Source of the DNA: Coemansia sp. RSA 922
Lineage: Eukaryota; Kickxellomycota; Kickxellomycetes; Kickxellales; Kickxellaceae
Direction: 5' to 3'
DNA: 15,102 bases
Assembly: GCA_027577415.1 (NCBI GenBank)
Contig: JANBQS010000585.1
Coordinates: 1 to 15,102, forward strand
Shown: positions 1 through 7,265 of the stretch, one piece after another
Numbering within the stretch: the first letter of the stretch is position 1
How the letters are laid out: each line of letters begins with the position of its first letter
Notes under the pieces: generated by a model
Told to the model about the DNA's origin: nothing
The model's input: only the letters and a program-made list of their open reading frames with translations
Database searches by the model: none
Position numbers and translations under genes: made by a program

Positions 1-455
1 GCGTTGCGACACATTGTTCTGGTTGGGGGGTGAATATAGATGGCGCCCACGCGCTCGGCACGCCCTTTCCCAGAAAATATTGCTTTCAGAATGTATATCT
101 GTGGAGCGCGCTGCTAGAGCGGCGCCATTTGTTGTGGTAATTCTCGCCGATCTGCACGCCTCGCCCTTTGCAGTCCAGGCATGTCGCTGCTATGGCCCGA
201 CTTTGCAAGGATGGGGGAGAAAAAAAGAGGCAAAGACTAACACGGCGGCTCTCACTCTGTGTATTTATAGACTCTATCGTCATAACACTCAAACAAACTG
301 ACTGGTTCCAGAGGGTTCTACGGACTGCTAGTGGCTGCTGTGCCCTGCGTTAGCTCGGTCTGCCTGCTCCCTGTTGTGACTGGAAACGCCTTCCTGCAAA
401 CAGGCGATTGATTGACCGCTTCCATTCGGTCCCCCATCTTGCTTTCCATCCCTCC
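1..455. other. USB1 3' flank, no supported gene
   Basis: This stretch follows the USB1 stop codon on the minus strand and should contain its 3' UTR and polyadenylation site. Open frames exist on both strands here, but the longer ones begin at TTG rather than ATG and look like chance frames. The only signal I would keep is a TATA-like element reading leftwards at 261-270, listed separately. Confidence 0.5.
261..270 (-). promoter_or_regulatory. possible TATA box for a leftward gene
   Basis: On the minus strand this reads CTATAAATAC, a good TATA element. It is followed by a pyrimidine-rich leader and an ATG at 182-180, about 80 nt downstream. The frame from that ATG closes after about 22 codons unless it is spliced, so a first exon of a gene running off the left edge is possible but unproven. 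The element also sits inside the likely USB1 3' region, so it could be incidental. Confidence 0.25.
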
Positions 456-1507
456 TCACTTTTCGTCCAATCCAAGACTGAACTTCTTGTTGCCAAATAT
501 GCACTCCACTTCGTCGATCCGCATTGCTGCCAAGTGTGCGATCTCCTCACCCATCGCAGCCCCCAAAGTCGCCCCAACTTTGCTCATCTCGCTATCAGCT
601 GGTGCCAGATCCACTGACAAAAGACTGATATGGAACCGTGGAACCCTGAAGAACTTGCGCTGGCCAAATTTTTCCATCAAACGGTCCACACGGTCCAGAA
701 CCCGCCGCACTGACTCCTCGCCACAGTCCACATCCACTGCGACAAATCCCCGGTCCTGCCGCTCGTTCACATAAGTGCTGATTTGCCCAAATCCAACTGC
801 AAATGGGCCCAGTCCACCGAGGCAGGCCTCTAGCTCGCGCACAAAACCTGCTATCTGGTGCTCTGGCAAGTAAAATGGCCGCGTGAGACTTATATGCGGC
901 TCCTCTATTGTTCGCACTTTCTCCAGATCGAAGACATCTGCTGATTTCGCATTGCTGGTGCGGTTTTCGTCCAAGCGTGGGCAAATCGCATCCATGCACG
1001 CTAACGCAAGCTTATGCAATTGCGTGCTCCGCCTAATCTTCAGGTAAACATGTCCTGACCATCCGCCCCTGACATGCCCTGCGTCTTCCTCACCTACAAC
1101 ACGCATACGATAATAATGACAGCCAACATGTGTGATTTTTATTATTCACACCAGGTGTCATCCTCCTTTGTATCTATATTTAGCTACATGCTATCCAGAT
1201 AAATGCGCGCATTGTTTACAATATACGCACGCGGCACTATACATGCATGGGCACTTGCGTAATAAACATGCATTCATCTTGCCGCATTTGTTTGCTTGTT
1301 ATCTTTAATTAGTTTTGAAGGGAACTGGTGAATTTATCTTGTTCACTTACCTTTACTGCTACTGTCGCTGCAGTAGTCCTGACCGCTGCAGACATTACTG
1401 CTGTGATTGTTGCTGCTACGGCCGTTATTTCTACCGTCTTTGCCGCACTCGCTTTCGCTACTGCTGTCGTCACTGCTGGAGTAATCAACTAGTCGCGGTA
1501 GTGACAT
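456..1507 (-). CDS. USB1: U6 snRNA 3'-end phosphodiesterase Usb1 (two exons)
   Basis: Usb1 is a nuclear 2H-family 3'-5' RNA exonuclease that trims the oligo(U) tail of U6 snRNA and leaves a protected end. CDS model: exon 1 1507-1351, intron 1350-1094, exon 2 1093-456, giving 264 aa (human USB1 has 265). Both catalytic HxS motifs are present: HISLTR with H119/S121 and HISLLS with H207/S209. They lie close to the human catalytic positions H120 and H208. Exon 2 also has the family block HVRGGW..HVYL near residue 59 and ends in the Usb1-type GNKKFSLGL. Exon 1 begins MSLPRLVDYSSSDDSSSESE, the acidic serine-rich start typical of fungal Usb1. Donor AAAG|GTAAGT and acceptor TTGTAG| join in phase, forming a GGT codon. 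The ATG at 1106 lies inside this intron and would give a truncated protein lacking the N-terminus. The segment between the acidic start and HVRGGW is short, so a further small exon inside the intron cannot be excluded. Confidence 0.93.
1094..1350 (-). other. USB1 intron
   Basis: This is a 257-nt intron on the minus strand with a consensus donor GTAAGT at 1350-1345 and acceptor TTGTAG ending at 1094. It splits a glycine codon (phase 1) and keeps the Usb1 frame open from exon 1 into exon 2. It is AT-rich with stops in the coding frame. I do not see a strong CTAAC-type branch point close to the acceptor, so the exact acceptor is slightly less certain than the donor. Confidence 0.8.
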
Positions 1508-1834
1508 TCTTTACCTAGCCACTATATCGTCCCTTTTCGTATTGTTAAAGCCGTGTTTCCCAACAAGGCGATGATCGGGGAAGGCTATCCTGGATAATAT
1601 ACGAGCAACAATAAAAAAGAAACGCGACTGCAGTAGTCCGCACCCGATAAATGACTAGTAAAATAATTTAAATCAAACAAAAATAGAAGGCGTACGCGAC
1701 TGCTTATATAATGAATATCGTTTAATTTAACTACTTTCCTAATCTGTTCCAGCACTGGACGCGTCCTCTCGCGCCTACATGTCGGTCTTGTGGGAGAATA
1801 TGTGGCTGCTGGATTACAGGCCTGCCACATTGTG
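1508..1834. other. transporter 3' UTR and USB1 promoter spacer
   Basis: This 327-bp spacer lies between two genes read in the same direction. It holds the 3' UTR and poly(A) region of the upstream transporter, with AT-rich tracts at 1610-1740, and the promoter of USB1. On the minus strand a TATA-like GTATATTAT lies near 1586-1594, about 80 nt before the USB1 ATG, and a second GATATAGT lies about 20 nt before it, too close to act as its TATA box. No gene is supported here. Confidence 0.5.
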
Positions 1835-4800
1835 TCATCTAGAGCTGTCGGCGGCGTGGTGCTTGCGCTCGGCTGCTGAGAACAAGTAGTCATACTCGCC
1901 AGACTTTAGGCACATGTGCTTGAATAGGCCCTCGCTCTTGCACAACAAACTATATGGTGAGTCATACTCAACTACCTCACCCTGGTCCAGCACCAGCACT
2001 TTGTCATAGTCGACAATTGTGCGCAGTCTATGCGCAATACACAACAGCGTTGACTCGGTAAACTCGTTGCGGATTGTTGTCTGGATTTTGGCGTCCGTGT
2101 CAAAGTCGACCGACGCTGTGGCCTCGTCCAGGATAATCACTCGCGTACGTTTTACTAACGCCCGCGCCAGGGCAATGAGCTGCCGCTGTCCCTGAGAGAA
2201 ATTGGATCCGCTCTCCGCCACCGGCATATCCAGGTTGGTTATCGTCCGTCCAAGTGCCGCTACCCTAGTGCTATCAGATGCAGGTTCGTCGCCAACAGTG
2301 CTCGCGCGACTCGAGGACGGCACCATTTGCTGTTGTTCGTCGTCGCCCAGAAGGTGCGCGCGTCGCAGCGCTAGCCACAGTTCACTGTCGTCGTGCTCGC
2401 TAAACGGATCGAGGTTGCTGCGAATGGTTCCCGAAAATAGTATTGGATCCTGTGGGATGATCGTCAGCCGTGAGCGCAAGTCGCCTACGCCTATTTGCGA
2501 GATATCGATGCCATCTACCATGATACGACCCGAGCTGGCCTCCATGAATCTAAACATGGCCAGCGTCAGCGTACTCTTACCTGCACCTGTGCGCCCGACA
2601 ATTCCGATCTTCTCACATGGCTTTACCTTGAACGAGATGCCCTTGATCACTGGAGGCAAGTTGTCCGCGTACTTTAGGACTAGATCCTCCACGCTAATCT
2701 GCCCCTCGGTAGGCCACGCCGCTGGTGGAACCCGATCGGGAATCGTCACAGGCGCCTCGGGCTCGACGTCCATGTATTCCACTACACGCTCAACCGAGTT
2801 GAGATTCATCTCGTTGATAGAGTAGAATCGCACCACCCACAGGATATGCTCTGTAAAGTTGAGCGCATACGATAGCGACAGACCGGCCAATCCCGCATCA
2901 ATACGACCAGTCGTTGTCAGCGCCAAAAGACCCGCCATAAACGAGACCAGAGCACCAGCCAAGTCAACACGAATGCTCAGCCAGCGGTTTGCGCCCCACA
3001 TGTAGATAAAGGGCCGGATGTTGTCGTCAATCTTGGCGTAGTTTGTCTGCTTGAACCGATTTTCTTGGCCATAGGCACGAATTGTAGAAACGCCGCTCAG
3101 AGTCTCTCCAAATTGTGTGTAAATCGGCGATTTAGTAACGCTCTCGAACCGTTTGATCTCTCGCGACGCCGACAGGTACAGTCCGCCTATGACCCAATAT
3201 ATCGCTGCGACAACGATGGCGCCCAGCGTAAACGCCGGCGTAATCACGGCAATGACAATCAAAATCGCTATAGAGGATATGAGTTCGGTTAAGAAGATTG
3301 CTAGCGACGAGCTTAGCGACTGGTCTATCGTCTCCATGTCCTTTGAGAAGCGGTTAATTAGGCGGCCTGCTGGCGTGGTGTCAAAGAAGCGCACGGGCGC
3401 GCGCAAGATCGTGTGCAAGAGGCGCTCATGGATGACCTTTGACGCCTTGAGAGAGCTCCAAAATTGCAGCAGCGAGCGTCCAAGAATAAGCACAGTGCTA
3501 GCTAGAGCAATTACAACGTAGACGCCAATAAAATATGTCAAGTTGACCTTGCCACCGCTTGCTACCAACTTTTGCAATACGCCTGGCACCGACACTGCCT
3601 CTGCAATGCCATCAGTGACGAGATCTCCAAAAGGCAAGAGTGCGAGCAGCGCACGGTCATGGCTAGTAGCAACAGCACTGTCGCTGCCCGCGGGCTTGCT
3701 GTATGAAGCAGCCCATTCGCGCAACCACCAGTCCTGGGCTATTTGCAGTCCCTGCGTCAGTAAAAAGAGCGCCGTCAAACCAGCCCACAGCGCTATACCG
3801 CCACTGGCTCTGAGGTATGCGACATACACGCGCCACTGCACATGGCCGCGCGCCCAGCTCTCTTCCGTAGTCAGCTTGCCCCTCTGCCGAGAATCGCCAC
3901 CAGCTGCCGAAGAGTCCTGAACGTTTGCCTTGTCACCACTAGCGCCAGCGCCGTCAAAGCGCTGCTGATGAGTATCGCTCTCCAGTGCCATGTCGGCAGT
4001 CTTGCCCTTAGCCGTTGATCTGGCCTCGGCTCGAGCAGCTGCGTCTTGCTGCTCTTCGTCAGCCTCTCGCAGTGTGTCTTCGCTGAGCTTACCACTGCGC
4101 ATAACATCCCACGGCGTTCCAGCAGTGACAATTCGTCCTTCTTGCATCACTACCACTGTCGTGGCGCCTTTGACTGTCAGCCCCACCGCATGAGTGACCA
4201 GGATCCGAGTGCGGTCTGCCATGTGCGGCGACATCAGACAGCTCTCAAACAAGTGTTTGGCCGTGTGTGCATCAACCGCCGACAGACAGTCGTCCATAAC
4301 AACATGGCGCGCTGGCGAGTACACGGCGCGAGCAAGGCAAATGCGCTGCTTTTGGCCTCCAGACAGCGCCACGCCTCGCTCGCCGACTTCAGTCATGTCG
4401 CCAGCGTCGAGGATCTCAAAGTCTCGGGTTAGCGCACACATACGCACAACCTCGATGTACCGCTGCTCGTCGTAAGGAAGCCCGAACGTAATGTTGCCGC
4501 GGATGGTATCATTGAGCAGCCACGCTTGCTGGGCGACATAGGCCACCGACTCGTGTAGGGCGAACGGACTCGTTTGAAGTTCTCCCCGTATAGCTGCTGC
4601 GTTAAAGGCCGCACCCGGAACCATGAGCTGGCCCTCAGTAAGCCGCATTTCGCCCAGCAAGGCCATCAGTAGCGACGTCTTGCCACACCCAGTTGGACCG
4701 GCGATGATGCTTAGTTTGCCGATGGGGAAGTTTACCGTCAGATCTCGGAGCTCAAAGTCGGTGTTCGCCGATTCACCGTTACCTGCATCCGAAGTTGTTG

Positions 4801-7105
4801 CGGTTGGAGTGCCTTGCGCCAACGTGGTACACTCGCCACTTGGCAGCGTCTCGATAATCGCTGGAATCGGCAAACAGGCACTTGAGGTCCCAGACAGCCC
4901 TTCACAATTCCTTTTGGCAGATTTCCAACTGAACGACGCATGGACAAAACCAATGTCAGTGGTACTGACGACCTTGGCATAGCTTGGACGCCGACCACCC
5001 TCAATGAGTCCATCGTGCGCCTGTCGCGTCAGTCCACAGAGCTCATATTTTGGCGTCTCCTCCTCGTCCAAGAACTTTGCCACTCGATCGACCGACACCT
5101 TGGACTGTAGACAGAACGAAATGACTTCAGGCAGCTGGTCAATAGGACCTCTCAGTGTCTTGAACAGCGCCAGTGCAGTAAAGGCAATCGACGCAGTCAA
5201 TTGGTGTCCCAGGAACTTGGTAAAGCAGACGAATGTCGCCAGAGTGACAAAGACGGGTGCCATGAAAAACACCATGATCGAGTACGTGAACACTAGGTAG
5301 CGACTTTTTAGCAAGCCGAGCTCGCTGCCTCGCACACTGGCAACTTGGCTCTCGAACTGAGGCTCCCAGGCAAAGAACTTGATAATGCGCACGCCCTGTA
5401 GAATCTCGTTCATCATACTCATGCGCCGGTCACTTATCGTCATTAGCCGGCTCTGGTACTTGCTCCATACCGTTACCAAGTACCACTGTAAGGGGATGAG
5501 GACCACGATCGCGCCCACGCCCGCCAACGACGCAATACCCAGTAGCTGGTAGAGCATTAGCACGGCGACGACCATCTCGGCTGGCAGCTGGTATAAAAAG
5601 TGCATATAGGCAGAGACTTCGGAGATCTTGTAAGCGTCAACTGCCATCAAATTGGTAATCGTACCCAACGACGACATGTCTCCATCCTCGCTAACGCCAT
5701 CGCTGCTGGTACTGCTGGTGGATGCGCTGCTGTCCATGGCGTCTTTGGCATTAGTACCGCTATCGCTGGTGCCTCCGGTGGCGGCGTCCCTGCGGCGCAA
5801 GCTCTTTGCGTACACCTCGCCAATGATAATCGACTTCATGTGAATGCCAATTTTACGCCCGATCCACAATGCCTGACTCTGACACACTGTGGCAATCGTA
5901 CCACCAGCCAGCAGGCCGGCTACAAACCAGAATGCCTGCTCTCGAGTGTAGATGCTCGGATCTTCCATATACGCCAAAATGCGCTTTAGCAGAAAGGGGC
6001 CGGAAAAGATAAACACGATGTAGCCCAACGTCCACACGCACTGCAAGGCCAGACGATAGCGAAAGAACCAAAATAGACGGCGCGTCAGGCTACGACTATC
6101 CCGGCCATGCCGGCGCGCATAGACACGACTTTCGCGCCTCCAGTGCGCGCATACATGCGCCGAATTGTCTTCGGGCATCAGATCGTACAAGTCATTTGGC
6201 TCGAGGGACCGCTTGTAGCCGAGCCAAATCATTGGATCCATCCACGAAAAGAACAGCAGCTGAGCAATCGACGCAGTTCTTTCGGGCGCAGGCGGATTAG
6301 TGCCAGATGCACTCGCAGGCGTATAGGCTGGCATTCCGTGTCGTCTCCGTTGCTGGGTAAAGCTGCTCAAGAACAAGAGCAAGGAAATAATGGCCATAGC
6401 AATCTCTATGACCGGCAGTGGCCGATGTTTGCTACGCGAGTAGGCCAGAAGCGCTGTACGAGCTTTGACAGAGTCGATGAATAACCCAGCAAAGAAGACC
6501 AAGCGCAAGTGAGGCGATGGCGACGGTACAGATATACTGGTGCGGCAAAATAGATAAGCGCACAACATAGTGGCCCATAGCCACAACATCATCTCGGCTC
6601 TAGTGAGCTCTCCCTGAACTCGACGGCTGTAGAGAACATAGGCCAGCAGTAGCTGCATGATGCACAACACAGCTAGCAGCATATCTCGGATAGACGGCGG
6701 CAGCTGGCGCTGTGTCTGCTCCTCGAAAGTTCGATCATCGGCTTCCCGTGCAGCGTTCAAAGAGCAAGAAGCTGGAATTGCTTCACTTTCGCAGCAGTCG
6801 TAGTCGTCATAGTCATTATCTTCGCTGTCAGATAGCACAGCAGATGTTGCTGCACCATACCCGGACTGGCGGCGAGAGCGCGGCTGATCTGGTCGGCCTC
6901 CAAGCAATGGCAGGTACCCTGAAGCCCTAGCACTGACCCCAGCCCTGCGCTGGTAATAGGCCACAAAGCCCACGACTAGTGCGATAGCGGATATTGTCGC
7001 TATAGCAGCGGGCACTAGTTTCTCGATAAACAGTCGGCGAAAGCATGGGTCAAAGTCGTCTCCATGCCATGGTCGGCTCCACGGTATGTGTTCACACTCA
7101 CGCAT
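1835..7105 (-). CDS. ABCC-family (MRP/Ycf1-type) ABC transporter, full length
   Basis: This is a full ABC exporter of the multidrug-resistance-associated family, expected to move glutathione or other conjugates across the vacuolar or plasma membrane using ATP. Order: TMD0 with about five membrane segments (first near residues 29-51), TMD1 from about 340, NBD1 from about 715, TMD2 from about 1097, NBD2 from about 1472. NBD1 has Walker A GPTGCGKT (803-810), signature LSGGQ (914-918), Walker B VVMDD (935-939) and H972. NBD2 has Walker A GRTGAGKST (1504-1512), signature FSQGQ (1636-1640), Walker B VIILDE ending D1660/E1661, and H1692. NBD1 has Asp where the catalytic Glu normally sits and NBD2 has a divergent signature, the asymmetry typical of ABCC proteins. 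At 1756 aa it is longer than the usual 1500-1600. The extra length includes an acidic stretch near 90-107, a Ser/Thr-rich insert near 441-475, a polar NBD1-TMD2 linker and an NBD2 insert near 1587-1618. The start is the ATG at 7105; the frame is open further up only through non-ATG codons. The substrate cannot be deduced. Confidence 0.95.
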   Translation of the reverse strand: MRECEHIPWSRPWHGDDFDPCFRRLFIEKLVPAAIATISAIALVVGFVAYYQRRAGVSARASGYLPLLGGRPDQPRSRRQSGYGAATSAVLSDSEDNDYDDYDCCESEAIPASCSLNAAREADDRTFEEQTQRQLPPSIRDMLLAVLCIMQLLLAYVLYSRRVQGELTRAEMMLWLWATMLCAYLFCRTSISVPSPSPHLRLVFFAGLFIDSVKARTALLAYSRSKHRPLPVIEIAMAIISLLLFLSSFTQQRRRHGMPAYTPASASGTNPPAPERTASIAQLLFFSWMDPMIWLGYKRSLEPNDLYDLMPEDNSAHVCAHWRRESRVYARRHGRDSRSLTRRLFWFFRYRLALQCVWTLGYIVFIFSGPFLLKRILAYMEDPSIYTREQAFWFVAGLLAGGTIATVCQSQALWIGRKIGIHMKSIIIGEVYAKSLRRRDAATGGTSDSGTNAKDAMDSSASTSSTSSDGVSEDGDMSSLGTITNLMAVDAYKISEVSAYMHFLYQLPAEMVVAVLMLYQLLGIASLAGVGAIVVLIPLQWYLVTVWSKYQSRLMTISDRRMSMMNEILQGVRIIKFFAWEPQFESQVASVRGSELGLLKSRYLVFTYSIMVFFMAPVFVTLATFVCFTKFLGHQLTASIAFTALALFKTLRGPIDQLPEVISFCLQSKVSVDRVAKFLDEEETPKYELCGLTRQAHDGLIEGGRRPSYAKVVSTTDIGFVHASFSWKSAKRNCEGLSGTSSACLPIPAIIETLPSGECTTLAQGTPTATTSDAGNGESANTDFELRDLTVNFPIGKLSIIAGPTGCGKTSLLMALLGEMRLTEGQLMVPGAAFNAAAIRGELQTSPFALHESVAYVAQQAWLLNDTIRGNITFGLPYDEQRYIEVVRMCALTRDFEILDAGDMTEVGERGVALSGGQKQRICLARAVYSPARHVVMDDCLSAVDAHTAKHLFESCLMSPHMADRTRILVTHAVGLTVKGATTVVVMQEGRIVTAGTPWDVMRSGKLSEDTLREADEEQQDAAARAEARSTAKGKTADMALESDTHQQRFDGAGASGDKANVQDSSAAGGDSRQRGKLTTEESWARGHVQWRVYVAYLRASGGIALWAGLTALFLLTQGLQIAQDWWLREWAASYSKPAGSDSAVATSHDRALLALLPFGDLVTDGIAEAVSVPGVLQKLVASGGKVNLTYFIGVYVVIALASTVLILGRSLLQFWSSLKASKVIHERLLHTILRAPVRFFDTTPAGRLINRFSKDMETIDQSLSSSLAIFLTELISSIAILIVIAVITPAFTLGAIVVAAIYWVIGGLYLSASREIKRFESVTKSPIYTQFGETLSGVSTIRAYGQENRFKQTNYAKIDDNIRPFIYMWGANRWLSIRVDLAGALVSFMAGLLALTTTGRIDAGLAGLSLSYALNFTEHILWVVRFYSINEMNLNSVERVVEYMDVEPEAPVTIPDRVPPAAWPTEGQISVEDLVLKYADNLPPVIKGISFKVKPCEKIGIVGRTGAGKSTLTLAMFRFMEASSGRIMVDGIDISQIGVGDLRSRLTIIPQDPILFSGTIRSNLDPFSEHDDSELWLALRRAHLLGDDEQQQMVPSSSRASTVGDEPASDSTRVAALGRTITNLDMPVAESGSNFSQGQRQLIALARALVKRTRVIILDEATASVDFDTDAKIQTTIRNEFTESTLLCIAHRLRTIVDYDKVLVLDQGEVVEYDSPYSLLCKSEGLFKHMCLKSGEYDYLFSAAERKHHAADSSR

Positions 7106-7156
7106 CGTCGTATAGCTCTTTATCAACCAGATATCCTAGAGACTTCAAGTGCTCCA

Positions 7157-7265
7157 CTATATTCAAGAAAGAGAGAGAGAGAGTATGCGTTGGTTAGTCC
7201 TTTTTCGTATTCCAAAGAAAAACAATTACCAAGCCACGACGAGTCAGTGCGTTAGAAGTGGTTAC
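7157..7265 (-). other. intron in the transporter 5' leader
   Basis: On the minus strand a donor ACAG|GTAACC at 7265 is followed by the branch-point sequence ACTAAC (7198-7193), a CT-repeat polypyrimidine tract (about 7183-7164) and the acceptor ATATAG ending at 7157. The order and spacing are those of a spliceosomal intron of 109 nt. The exon piece 7156-7106 has TGA and TAG in the transporter frame, so it is untranslated leader. This supports ATG 7105 as the start and places the transcription start upstream of 7270. Confidence 0.6.
7164..7183. repeat. short GA/CT microsatellite tract
   Basis: The plus strand has an AAG run followed by about seven GA units. On the minus strand this is the pyrimidine tract of the leader intron, so a run that looks like a microsatellite probably serves splicing. 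Its length could vary between strains. Confidence 0.7.

Noticed and set aside
1095..1106. ATG at 1106 as the USB1 start
   Set aside because: It lies in the intron. Using it drops the conserved acidic N-terminus, and the splice join at 1351/1093 is in phase.
1315..1518. 67-codon plus-strand frame rich in Cys and Tyr
   Set aside because: It is the antisense of USB1 exon 1; its odd composition comes from the serine-rich exon.
1369..1639. Repeated 12-mer CTGCAGTAGTCC at about 1368 and 1628
   Set aside because: It is a single short repeat without flanking similarity; one copy is explained by USB1 exon 1 coding sequence.
2202..2825. 207-codon open frame on the plus strand
   Set aside because: It lies entirely antisense to the NBD2 coding region of the transporter. 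The same applies to other plus-strand frames between 1835 and 7105.
7106..7126. Extension of the transporter by seven codons to position 7126
   Set aside because: The extra codons start with TTG, not ATG, and lie in the leader exon. ATG 7105 is followed directly by the sequence typical of the family's N-terminus.
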